Shown piece after piece: positions 24,249 through 32,090 of a DNA stretch of 64,000 nucleotides (within the stretch, counting starts at the first letter, position 1; the number at the start of each line of letters is the position of its first letter). The position numbers were made by a program, and so were the translations under genes. Under the pieces are notes generated by a model. It saw nothing but the letters and a program-made list of their open reading frames with translations. It was not told where the DNA came from and ran no database searches. Source of the stretch: Sulfuricella sp. (GTDB lineage: Bacteria; Pseudomonadota; Gammaproteobacteria; Burkholderiales; Sulfuricellaceae). The stretch is from assembly GCA_023266195.1 (NCBI GenBank), contig JAHFRP010000003.1:1-64000 (forward strand), in the 5' to 3' direction.

Positions 24249-26528
24249 TTAAAATTCGGCTTTGGCGGAAACCATGTAGCTACGCTCCGGCTGGAACAGG
24301 AAGGTGTCCGCAGCGTTCGGCTGGCCATAAGTGGCCGAACCGACGGTGGTGTTTTTGGCTTTCACCGAAATGACGTCCTGATTGTTGGCCAGGTTGAATA
24401 TTCCCAGTTGCAGCTTGAGGCGCTTGGCCCCCAAGCCGGGATGGGCGAAGGTGTAGCCGACGTTAAAATTGGTCGTGCTATATGGATCGAGTTTGTACCC
24501 CTCATTATCCAGCGCATAAGTGCTGCCGACCCGTTTGTACATCAGGGAGCTCGACCATCCGCCCGACGTGTAGAGCAGGCCGAGCGCCGAAGTCGTATCG
24601 GGCACGCCGGAAATTTGCAGGCCGGTATCCTTGGCCGCGGCGCGGTTGACGGAGCCGTTGGCATAGACCGAGAAGCCGCTGCCGATCATGTAGGTTACGT
24701 CGCTTTCCAGGCCCTTGTAGACCACGCCGCCCTGGTTGTAATAAATCGGGTTGTTCGCATCGCTGCCCGGAACGACGCCGATCTTGTTGGCGAAATCGAT
24801 GTAGTAGGCGTCCGCATCGAAAATTACCCGCTCCGACTTGTGCACCACACCCCACTGGTAATTGGTGGAAGTTTGCGGGGAAATGTCGGTCGCGTTGGCG
24901 TTGGTGCTGTAGTAGTTGCTGATGTCCGGCACCAGCATGCCCTTGGCGTACTGGGCATAAGTCGACCAGACCGGATTGAGCTTGTAATTGGCGGTCAGGA
25001 ACGGCAGCGTGGCGGTGTAATCCTTCGAGACATTCTGTGGAATACGGTCGGTCTGGTTGACTGCCGCATTGATATTCAGGTTGTAGCTCAGATATTTGAG
25101 CCCCGGCGTGACGGTCAGATCCTTGGTGGCGGCCCACTCGAACTCGGCGAAGGGCTGGTATTGCTTCCAGCCGGAATTCTGCTCGAATTTCACATTGTTG
25201 ATGCCGCCTGCACCCACCGAACCGACACCGGCAGGAAGGCCGGGCACTGCGGCGTCGGCGTAGCTGGGCGCCATGTTCAACAGATTGATGTCGTACTGGG
25301 CACGATGGGTATCGGCTTTTTCGTACCATACGCCAGCCCGCGCCAAACCGGATTGGAGTTGCTTGGTGGCCTTGAAGATGTCGCCCCAGACGTCGTACTC
25401 GTTGAGTTTGGTATACCCCGGCATGCCGCTGACGCTCGCTCCCGCGGCAGTCTTAACCTTGGCGGAACCGACGCCCGGGACATTGCCGCTGTTGCTGGCC
25501 AGCGTGGTGTTGGTGTAGTTGTAATAGTAAGCGTTGTTGTCGATGGCCCAGCCGGAGCCCAGGTCGCTCTGGATGCGGACATAGTTCATGGCCGTGCTTT
25601 TGTCCGTCCGGTTGTAGCCGAAGTAGTTGGCCTTGGTCGGATCGTCGCTGAGGGCGTAGTTCTTGCCGTAGGTAGCCACTTGCGCCGTCGTCAGGCCGTT
25701 GTCCTTGTCCGGCTGGTAGAAGTAGTTTTTGTTGTAATTGGTGTTTACGGTCAGCAGCGTGCTGTCGCTGATCGCCTTCTGCAGCTTGAAATTGAGGTTC
25801 TCGCCCTGCAACGCACTGAAGGTGCGGTAACCGTCGCTGGTTTCCTTCTGGTAATTGACCGCGAACGTGGTATCGCCCAGGCTTTCAAGCGCGCCCGAAT
25901 CAAAACGGACGCCGGTCAGCCGCGTATTCCAGGAGCCGATGGAAAAATAGGGGGTAAAAGTCTGCTCTTTGGCCAAATCTCTCGAGAACAGCGCAATCGT
26001 GCCGCCGAAAGTCGCGTTGCCGATATTGCTGGCGTTGCCCGGGCCGCGATCCACCACGATGCTGCCAATGGTCTGCGCCGGGAAGTAGGCAGTGGAATGG
26101 TGGGTCGGGCCATTGGTGTCGCCGAAGGGGATACCGTCCCAGGTGATGTTGTATTCGCCGTCCTTGAATCCGCGGATGCCGTTCTTGGCCTCGCTCAGGC
26201 CGGGGCCGTTGACCGAAATTCCACCTGTCACGCTCGGGGCGATGGCGGCGATGGCGGTAAAGTCGCTGACTGGCGAAGCCGAATTTTCAATAAACGAACG
26301 GCTGATGACCGACTGCGGCTGAGTCGCATCCAGCGAAGTCTGCGTCGGCGCAACCGCGGCCGCCCCCTGGACACCGGCCGCCGCACCCTGGACCGTTGCC
26401 TGGGTTCCAACCGTTCCAAGATCAGTGGCATGCTCATCGGCATGAGCGACGAAAGGCGCGGCCATACACATGACAGCAAGCGCACGCTGAATATTCAGGG
26501 TAAATGGCTTAAGACTGGAGTGGTTCAC
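24249..26528 (-). CDS. TonB-dependent outer-membrane receptor
   Basis: A 759-residue receptor. A GTG start with GAGGAGC upstream gives a signal peptide ending near AHA (residues about 28-30). The plug domain runs from about residue 70 (SVISRSFIENSASPVSDFTAIAAI..., RGFKDGEYNITWDGIPFGD) and the rest forms a 22-strand barrel, ending in the phenylalanine-terminated strand MVSAKAEF. The ligand cannot be told: there is no heme FRAP/NPNL box and no siderophore-synthesis gene nearby. It is adjacent to dedicated exbB-exbD-tonB and divergent from a two-component system, so it is likely induced by that system. The neighbouring phosphatases and metal pump make phosphate esters or a metal chelate possible ligands. 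Confidence 0.88.
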   Translation of the reverse strand: MNHSSLKPFTLNIQRALAVMCMAAPFVAHADEHATDLGTVGTQATVQGAAAGVQGAAAVAPTQTSLDATQPQSVISRSFIENSASPVSDFTAIAAIAPSVTGGISVNGPGLSEAKNGIRGFKDGEYNITWDGIPFGDTNGPTHHSTAYFPAQTIGSIVVDRGPGNASNIGNATFGGTIALFSRDLAKEQTFTPYFSIGSWNTRLTGVRFDSGALESLGDTTFAVNYQKETSDGYRTFSALQGENLNFKLQKAISDSTLLTVNTNYNKNYFYQPDKDNGLTTAQVATYGKNYALSDDPTKANYFGYNRTDKSTAMNYVRIQSDLGSGWAIDNNAYYYNYTNTTLASNSGNVPGVGSAKVKTAAGASVSGMPGYTKLNEYDVWGDIFKATKQLQSGLARAGVWYEKADTHRAQYDINLLNMAPSYADAAVPGLPAGVGSVGAGGINNVKFEQNSGWKQYQPFAEFEWAATKDLTVTPGLKYLSYNLNINAAVNQTDRIPQNVSKDYTATLPFLTANYKLNPVWSTYAQYAKGMLVPDISNYYSTNANATDISPQTSTNYQWGVVHKSERVIFDADAYYIDFANKIGVVPGSDANNPIYYNQGGVVYKGLESDVTYMIGSGFSVYANGSVNRAAAKDTGLQISGVPDTTSALGLLYTSGGWSSSLMYKRVGSTYALDNEGYKLDPYSTTNFNVGYTFAHPGLGAKRLKLQLGIFNLANNQDVISVKAKNTTVGSATYGQPNAADTFLFQPERSYMVSAKAEF

Positions 26529-26599
26529 TGAAAGCTCCTCGAAAAAGTGGTGGCGCGGTAAAGTGATGGCGCATCTTAGGCAGCCAGACTTAGAGCCGG

Positions 26600-26616
26600 A
26601 TTAAACTTTTATGAAG
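26600..26616 (-). promoter_or_regulatory. PmrA/QseB-like direct-repeat box
   Basis: On the minus strand the sequence reads CTTCAT, 5 bases, TTTAAT, close to the CTTAAT-N5-CTTAAT sites bound by PmrA/QseB-type regulators. It lies in the divergent spacer between the receptor gene and the regulator gene of the same family, where an autoregulatory and receptor-activating site would be expected. The match is imperfect. Confidence 0.5.
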
Positions 26617-26714
26617 AATTTGTGACGGCGATAGGAAAGGAGAATGTTGGCCGTAAAATACCCGCCGTCTGCCGAGCCCTGTCGGCGCCGGCCGTGAAGC
26701 GAAACGGGCAAAAC

Positions 26715-27380
26715 ATGCACGCTCTTATTATTGAAGATGACTCCATGATCGGCCAGAGCGTGGTGCGCGCGCTGGCTGATCGCAGCATCCAGAGCGACTG
26801 GGTACGCGATGGCCTGGCGGGACAAAGCGCGATTGAAACCGGCAAATACGAGCTCGTCCTGCTCGATCTGGGATTGCCGCGCAAGTCGGGCTTCGACGTG
26901 CTGAAAGCAATACGCGACCAGGGCAATCACACGCCCGTCCTGATCATCTCGGCCAAGGACGAAATCGATGATCGGGTGGCAGGACTCGAATTGGGTGCAG
27001 ACGACTATCTCGTCAAACCGTTCGGGCTTAATGAGCTCATGGCGAGAATCCGCGCCGTACTGCGCCGGCACGCCAGAGCCGGCTTGCCCGTCGTGGGCAA
27101 TGGCGAAATCATGCTTGATCTGGCGTCGCATGAGGCGACCTATCGGCACAGGACCGCACCGCTTTCCGGCAGGGAATTGGCCTTGCTGCACGCGCTGGTC
27201 GAGCACCCGGGCGCGATTCTTTCCCGCAGCCAGATCGAAGGACGGATATGCGCACCCAATGAAGCCATCGAAAGCAACGTGGTCGATGTGCTCATTCATA
27301 GCCTGCGAAAAAAATTCGACCGCGAAATTATTCGCAATGTTCGCGGCATCGGCTGGATGGTGCTCAAACACCCATCGTGA
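26715..27380 (+). CDS. OmpR-family response regulator (QseB/PmrA-like)
   Basis: A 221-residue regulator. The receiver domain (1-115) has the acidic pair Asp8-Asp9, phosphoacceptor Asp51 (LLDLGLPR) and the Lys of KPF near 102. The C-terminal winged-helix DNA-binding domain (about 125-217) has the ELALLHALVEHPGAILSR and VDVLIHSLRKKF segments. The ATG at 26715 starts the canonical receiver strand; longer in-frame starts are not credible. Its stop overlaps the kinase GTG start. It is most like the QseB/PmrA/TctD group and probably controls the divergent TonB-dependent receptor. Confidence 0.9.
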   Translation: MHALIIEDDSMIGQSVVRALADRSIQSDWVRDGLAGQSAIETGKYELVLLDLGLPRKSGFDVLKAIRDQGNHTPVLIISAKDEIDDRVAGLELGADDYLVKPFGLNELMARIRAVLRRHARAGLPVVGNGEIMLDLASHEATYRHRTAPLSGRELALLHALVEHPGAILSRSQIEGRICAPNEAIESNVVDVLIHSLRKKFDREIIRNVRGIGWMVLKHPS

Positions 27381-28711
27381 GATCCTTGAAAAGACAGCTG
27401 ATCGGATGGCTCTCCGGCTTATTGGCCTTAGTGGCCGTATTTGCCGGCATCGTTGCCTACTCCCTCATGCGGGAAGATACCAGCAGCTTTCTCGATCGGC
27501 AGTTGCAACTGGTCGCGGGCAGCATCGATGAAGGTTCCCGGTTTGACACGATGCAAGCGGACTTTCTCACGGCGAACCCGCAGAAGAAAAATAAAGAGCT
27601 GGTCCTCCAGGTTTGGCTGGGGCAGAGCGCTACGGCCAGAACATCCCGCCCTGGCTTCGACCTCCCCAGGGGGAAAACAACCGGATTTTCCCATGGCTGG
27701 CTTCATGAAAAAAAATGGCGGATTTACACCATTGTTTACCCCGACCGCACGGTTCAGGTCTCGCAATCGGTCGACGTCCGCCACGATATCGCCAAAAAAA
27801 CCGCGGCGCTCTCCCTCGTTCCCTTCGCCGTGCTCATCCCGCTTTCATGGCTCATTATTTCCATTGGGGTTGGCCGCATTTTGAAACCGCTGGGCGCCAT
27901 GGCCGAAGCGCTCACCAAACGCGATGCGTTCTGCACCACTCCTCTTCCTGCCGAGGATGTTCCCGAGGAAATATCGCCCCTGATCGGCGCCATGAATACC
28001 CTTCTGCTGCGTCTGCGGGAAACGCTCGAATTGCAGCGCCACTTCATTTCCGACGCGGCCCACGAATTGCGCACGCCGCTCGCCGCGCTCCAGTTGCAGA
28101 TCGACAGCCTGTTTCAAGACTGTCCGCCGGCGGATTTCGAATCCAGAATCGGGGCACTGAAATCCGGTGTAAGACGCGCCTCCCATCTGGTAAATCAATT
28201 GCTGAAAATGGCCCGCCACGAGGCGAAAAAAGAAACGCTCCGGGCCGAAATCGATTTGGCATCGTTCGTGAAAACCCGCATTGCCGATTTCATTCCGGTT
28301 GCCGAAAAACGCGGCATCGACCTGGGCATGGTCAGAGACGAGAGCGTTTCCATCCAGGCCAACGCCGACGACCTGCGCAATTTGATCGACAACCTGCTCG
28401 ACAACGCGGTCCGCTACGCTTTCGCAAACGGCAGGGTCGATGTAAGCGTCGCCGCTTCCGCCCATCAGGCTGTCATAGAAATTGTGGATACCGGCCCGGG
28501 AATACCCGAGCACCTGCTGTCCAGCGTTTTCGACCGCTTTTTCCGCGTCGCGGGACAGGAGGCAGAGGGAAGCGGCATTGGGCTTTCCATTGCGAAAACC
28601 ATTGCCGACCGCGAGTCCGCCACGATAACCCTGACGAACAGGACGGATAGAAAAGGCCTTAAGGCCGCCATCCATTTCAGCCGAAAAATTGAAAGGTTTT
28701 CCCAATGTTAA
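27377..28711 (+). CDS. sensor histidine kinase (QseC/PmrB/TctE-like)
   Basis: A 444-residue membrane kinase. Two transmembrane helices (about 8-28 and 150-172) flank a short periplasmic domain of about 120 residues of the two-component-sensor N-terminal type. A HAMP-like linker, the phosphoacceptor His229 (SDAAHELRTPL) and the ATPase motifs follow: N box (DNLLDNAVRYAF), G1 (DTGPGIPE), F (FDRFFR) and G2 (GSGIGLSIAK). The GTG at 27377 overlaps the regulator stop. The stimulus is unknown; metal, phosphate or acidity are typical for this group. Confidence 0.9.
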   Translation: MRSLKRQLIGWLSGLLALVAVFAGIVAYSLMREDTSSFLDRQLQLVAGSIDEGSRFDTMQADFLTANPQKKNKELVLQVWLGQSATARTSRPGFDLPRGKTTGFSHGWLHEKKWRIYTIVYPDRTVQVSQSVDVRHDIAKKTAALSLVPFAVLIPLSWLIISIGVGRILKPLGAMAEALTKRDAFCTTPLPAEDVPEEISPLIGAMNTLLLRLRETLELQRHFISDAAHELRTPLAALQLQIDSLFQDCPPADFESRIGALKSGVRRASHLVNQLLKMARHEAKKETLRAEIDLASFVKTRIADFIPVAEKRGIDLGMVRDESVSIQANADDLRNLIDNLLDNAVRYAFANGRVDVSVAASAHQAVIEIVDTGPGIPEHLLSSVFDRFFRVAGQEAEGSGIGLSIAKTIADRESATITLTNRTDRKGLKAAIHFSRKIERFSQC

Positions 28712-28742
28712 ATTACCCCGGCAAAGCCGGGGGCTTACCTCG
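28711..28742 (+). repeat. short repeat, right copy flanking the TonB block
   Basis: The same unit and orientation as 22361-22392: aattacc, the palindrome ccggcaaagccgg, then gggcttacctc. The loop bases are inverted relative to the left copy (aaa for ttt). It begins at the last base of the sensor-kinase stop codon. Confidence 0.75.
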
Positions 28743-29138
28743 GTAAATCAATCAGGTCGACCCCGATTGATTCAGCGATTTGAAACCGAACGAATGACAT
28801 AAAGGCATACCAGGAGGCTGATTCAGCCGCCTTTATGTCGCAGTGAATCGCACTCGGCCCGATATTGGCTCCACATAATAATGCCGTGCCCAAGCGATGT
28901 TTTTCGGGTGGCGCGTACCGCCAATATCAGCTCGACATCTCAGCCGGGATATTTTTGATCCGGCTCCTGCCGCAAATCACTTCCAGTTCAGACAGGCCCC
29001 GCGACACCCCGCCCAAATTCGGCACGGCGAGGTCCTGCCGTCCGCCGCCTTGCAGACGGCGGAAACCGTCACTGCTGCCTTGCCGGTGATGTAGCGGTAG
29101 CAGACTTTCACCTGGGGCGGATCGATCGATGAGAACAC
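28743..29138. other. gene-free structured spacer between kinase and narI
   Basis: No coding region is supported here. Two clear inverted repeats are present. One has perfect 11-bp arms gacataaaggc (28796-28806) and gcctttatgtc (28829-28839), with a smaller hairpin ggctg/cagcc inside. The other has 9-bp arms gatattggc (28861-28869) and gccaatatc (28920-28928). Short frames on both strands have no recognisable domain. The role is unknown. Confidence 0.5.
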
Positions 29139-29168
29139 AAAAAAACGGCCACCCGAATCTGGGTGGCC
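29139..29168 (-). terminator. intrinsic terminator of the nar operon
   Basis: The 8-bp stem ggccaccc (29148-29155) / gggtggcc (29161-29168) has a short loop. On the minus strand it is followed by a run of seven U (complement of the A-run at 29139-29145). It lies 25 bp after the narI stop, so it ends narK1K2GHJI transcription. Confidence 0.85.
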
Positions 29169-29192
29169 GGATTCCTGCAACTCGCGGTCCCC

Positions 29193-29888
29193 TTATCGGG
29201 CTACGGCGCGCTTGGTGCGCACGATCTGGTACGAGCGGCCCAGGTAACCCAACGGCACGCTCCAGACATGCACCAGGCGGGTGAACGGGAACAGCAGGAA
29301 CACCGTCATGCCGAAGAACAGGTGGGTGCGGAAGATGCCGTCCACGCTGTCCAGCAGGGCGGGGTTGGGGTGCAGGTAAACGATGCTTTGCACCCACTCC
29401 GCCAGCGCGATCATCACGCCGGGGTTACCGTTCTCGGCATGGCCGATGGACACCGGGATGGTGGACAGCCCGAGCATCAGCGTGACCAGCAGCCAGGACA
29501 GGATGGGCTTGTCCATGCCGCGGCTGGTGATCGAGATGCGCGGGTTGAACATGCGGCGGAACCACAGCATCGCGCCGCCGACCAGGCACATGCCGCCGAA
29601 GATGGAGCCGGCGGTGATGGCGAGGTACTGGTGCTGCATGTCGGTCACGCCCAGCGCCAGGAACAGGTGGTGCGGGGTGAGCAGGCCGACGGCGTGGCCG
29701 AAGAACACGGCGATGATGCCGACGTGGAACAGATTGCTCGCCAGGCGCATGTTGCCCTTGGACAGCAACTGGCTGGAGTCGCTCTTCCAGGTGTACTGCT
29801 CCCGGTCGAAACGCAGCCAGCTGCCCAGCACGAACACGGTGAGGGCGATGTACGGGTAGGCCCCGAAGATGAAGGTGTGCAAGTTCAT
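29193..29888 (-). CDS. narI: respiratory nitrate reductase, cytochrome b subunit
   Basis: A 231-residue membrane subunit with five helices that oxidises quinol at the periplasmic side and passes electrons through two b hemes to NarH. Candidate heme histidines are seen in NLFHVGIIAVFFGHAVG (helix 2) and in RTHLFFGM and RLVHVWSVP (last helix). The ATG at 29888 follows an AAGGAG site; the upstream in-frame ATG gives an extra seven residues without a site. It is the last gene of the nar operon and is followed by a terminator. Confidence 0.95.
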   Translation of the reverse strand: MNLHTFIFGAYPYIALTVFVLGSWLRFDREQYTWKSDSSQLLSKGNMRLASNLFHVGIIAVFFGHAVGLLTPHHLFLALGVTDMQHQYLAITAGSIFGGMCLVGGAMLWFRRMFNPRISITSRGMDKPILSWLLVTLMLGLSTIPVSIGHAENGNPGVMIALAEWVQSIVYLHPNPALLDSVDGIFRTHLFFGMTVFLLFPFTRLVHVWSVPLGYLGRSYQIVRTKRAVAR

Positions 29889-29898
29889 GGTTGACTCC

Positions 29899-30417
29899 TT
29901 AAGCAGCAAGCCGGTTCAGGCTTGCCCGGTTCTCGATAATGCGCACCAGCGGTGCATAGGGGCTGTTCGCCTTTTCCAGGTTGACCGCCAGCACGGCGAA
30001 CACCTTGACGGCGTCGCTGAGGAAATCCTGCGCCTCGCTGTCCTCCTGGTAGGCGGCGAACTCCAGGATCAATGGCAGATAGTCGGGCAACTCTTTGGTT
30101 GCCACTTCCACGCCATAATCCTTGTACAGCTCGGTCAGGTCGATCAGGGCCGGGCCGCGGTTCTTGTCGTCGCCGAACAGGTGATGGGTCAGGTGCAGGC
30201 TGTGCTCCGGCGTGAGGTCGAAGGTCTGCACGTACTCCTCCTGGAGTTCCGTGAGATTCCCCCGGTCCAGCCGCGCCAGGAACTTCCGCACCACCGCCCG
30301 CTCCGCCTCGTTGACGTCCAGGCTGTCGTCCAGCGCCAGCCGGATTTCAGGCAGGGCGTCGAGCAGGTCCTGTTCGGGATACTCCAACAGCACCGATAGC
30401 AGTTTGTAGATAGTCAT
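29899..30417 (-). CDS. narJ: nitrate reductase molybdenum-cofactor chaperone
   Basis: A 172-residue member of the NarJ/TorD chaperone family. The motif LSVLLEYPEQDLLDALPEI at the N-terminus and EEYVQTFDLTPEHSLHLTHHLFGD, with NRGPALIDL following, are typical. It keeps NarGH soluble until the molybdenum cofactor is inserted and the complex docks to NarI. An AAGGAG site precedes the ATG. It lies 12 bp after narH and 10 bp before narI. Confidence 0.95.
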   Translation of the reverse strand: MTIYKLLSVLLEYPEQDLLDALPEIRLALDDSLDVNEAERAVVRKFLARLDRGNLTELQEEYVQTFDLTPEHSLHLTHHLFGDDKNRGPALIDLTELYKDYGVEVATKELPDYLPLILEFAAYQEDSEAQDFLSDAVKVFAVLAVNLEKANSPYAPLVRIIENRASLNRLAA

Positions 30418-30429
30418 GCCGATCTCCTT

Positions 30430-31974
30430 TTAGCGATCGCCCGACGGCGCAAGTTCCTTCGGTTCCACGGTGTCCTTGCGGCGCCGCGGGAACAGGGTGA
30501 TCTTGGATATGCCGCGCGAGCTGTCGTTGCCGAAGGTGAAGCCGTTCTGGCCCTGGAAGCCGAACGGATCGTCCAGCCGCTCTTCCTCGTGGCTGGTGGG
30601 GATGACGAAACGGTCTTCGTAGTTGGCGATGGCCAGGTAGCGGTACATTTCCTTCGCCATGACCTCGGTGATGCCCGCGGTTTCCAATGCGCGGGTGTCG
30701 GCCACGCCTTCCACATGCACCGAGCGCTGGTAGCTGCGCATGGCGATGAGGCGGTTCAGCGCGCGTTCGATCGGCTGCTCGTTGCCCGCGCAAAGCAGGT
30801 TGGCGAGGTACTGGATCGGCAGGCGCATGGTGCCGGACAGCGGAATCGCGCCGTCCGGGCCGACCGGCAGGTTGCCCTGGTCGATCTGGGACTGCACCGG
30901 CGACAGCGGCGGCACGTACCACACCATCGGCAGGGTACGGAACTCGGGGTGCATCGGGAAGGCGATCTTCCAGTCGATGGCCATCTTGTAGATCGGCGAC
31001 TTCTGGGCGGCGATGAGCCAATCCTCAGAGATGCCGTCCTTGCGCGCCTGGGCGATCACGGCCGGGTCGTTCGGGTCGAGGAAGATCTTGCACTGGGCGT
31101 CGTACAGATCCTTCTCGTTGGCGGTGCTGGCCAGGGTATCGATCTTGTCGGCGTCGTAAAGCATGATGCCGTTGTAGCGGATGCGGCCGACGCAGGACTC
31201 GGAGCACACCGTCGGCATGCCGGATTCGACGCGCGGGTAGCAGCCGATGCACTTCTCGGCCTTGCCCGATTCCCAGTTGTAGAACACCTTCTTGTACGGA
31301 CAGGCGGACACGCACATGCGCCAGCCGCGGCACTTGTCCTGGTCAACCAGCACGATGCCGTCTTCCTCGCGCTTGTAGATCGAGCCGGAGGGGCAGGCCG
31401 CCACGCAGGCCGGGTTCAGGCAGTGGTTGCAGATGCGCGGCAGGTACATGTGGAACGTGTTCTCGAACTGGCCATACATCTCTTTCTGGATGTTGTCCAT
31501 GTTCTTGTCTTTGCTGCGCTTGGCGTATTCACCGGCGAGGTCGTCTTCCCAGTTCGGGCCCCAGGTGATTTTTTCCATGCTGCTGCCGTCGATCTGCGAC
31601 AGAGGACGGGCGGTCGGCGCGGCTTCGGACAGCGGCGCGTTCTGCAGGCGGGCGTAGTTGTAGGTGAACGGCTCGTAGTAGTCGTCGATCTGCGGCATCT
31701 CGGGGTTGGCGAAGATGTTGAGCAGCTTCGATGCGCGGCCGCCGGATTTCAGTTCCAGCTTGCCGTCGACCAGCTTCCAGCCGCCCTTCCACACTTCCTG
31801 GTTTTCCCACTGCTTGGGATAGCCGATGCCGGGCTTGGATTCGACGTTGTTGAACCAGGCGTATTCCACGCCCTTGCGGTTGGTCCACACGTTCTTGCAC
31901 GTCACCGAGCAAGTGTGGCAACCGATGCATTTGTCCAGATTGAAGACGAATGCGAATTGTGCACGTACTTTCAT
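30430..31974 (-). CDS. narH: respiratory nitrate reductase, iron-sulfur subunit
   Basis: A 514-residue subunit with four cysteine groups for three [4Fe-4S] and one [3Fe-4S] cluster: CIGCHTCSVTCKNVW near residues 16-30, CNHCLNPACVAACPSG, CRGWRMCVSACPYKK, and CIGCYPRVESGMPTVCSESC. The Trp in CRGWRMC replaces the Cys of the [3Fe-4S] site, as is typical for NarH. It carries electrons from NarI hemes to the NarG molybdenum site in the cytoplasm. It is separated from narG by a 116-bp palindromic spacer, unlike the close packing elsewhere in the operon. Confidence 0.97.
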   Translation of the reverse strand: MKVRAQFAFVFNLDKCIGCHTCSVTCKNVWTNRKGVEYAWFNNVESKPGIGYPKQWENQEVWKGGWKLVDGKLELKSGGRASKLLNIFANPEMPQIDDYYEPFTYNYARLQNAPLSEAAPTARPLSQIDGSSMEKITWGPNWEDDLAGEYAKRSKDKNMDNIQKEMYGQFENTFHMYLPRICNHCLNPACVAACPSGSIYKREEDGIVLVDQDKCRGWRMCVSACPYKKVFYNWESGKAEKCIGCYPRVESGMPTVCSESCVGRIRYNGIMLYDADKIDTLASTANEKDLYDAQCKIFLDPNDPAVIAQARKDGISEDWLIAAQKSPIYKMAIDWKIAFPMHPEFRTLPMVWYVPPLSPVQSQIDQGNLPVGPDGAIPLSGTMRLPIQYLANLLCAGNEQPIERALNRLIAMRSYQRSVHVEGVADTRALETAGITEVMAKEMYRYLAIANYEDRFVIPTSHEEERLDDPFGFQGQNGFTFGNDSSRGISKITLFPRRRKDTVEPKELAPSGDR

Positions 31975-31987
31975 TTCATTCTCCTAA

Positions 31988-32088
31988 ATTCTTAAGCTTG
32001 TAGCTCGTGGCTTGTAGCTTGTAGCCGGGTTTTGCGGCTTTGCCGCGCTGTTTTTGCTACCGGCTACCCGCTACTAGCTACCAGCTTC
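31988..32088. repeat. large imperfect palindrome between narG and narH
   Basis: The left arm (about 32000-32029, gtagc-rich, with tagcttgtagccggg) and the right arm (about 32059-32088, with ctaccggctacccgct) are imperfect inverted copies over roughly 29 nt. An inner hairpin gcggc/gccgc lies in the loop. It is an intergenic dispersed-type repeat placed inside a conserved operon, between the narG stop and the narH ribosome site. Confidence 0.75.
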
Positions 32089-32090
32089 TC

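Noticed and set aside
24408-26531. 707-codon plus-strand frame under the receptor gene
   Set aside because: Antisense shadow of a gene with clear receptor features; no start signal.
28927-29397. 156-codon minus-strand frame overlapping narI
   Set aside because: It runs off-frame through the narI end and the terminator; no parvulin or other expected post-narI gene is recognisable.
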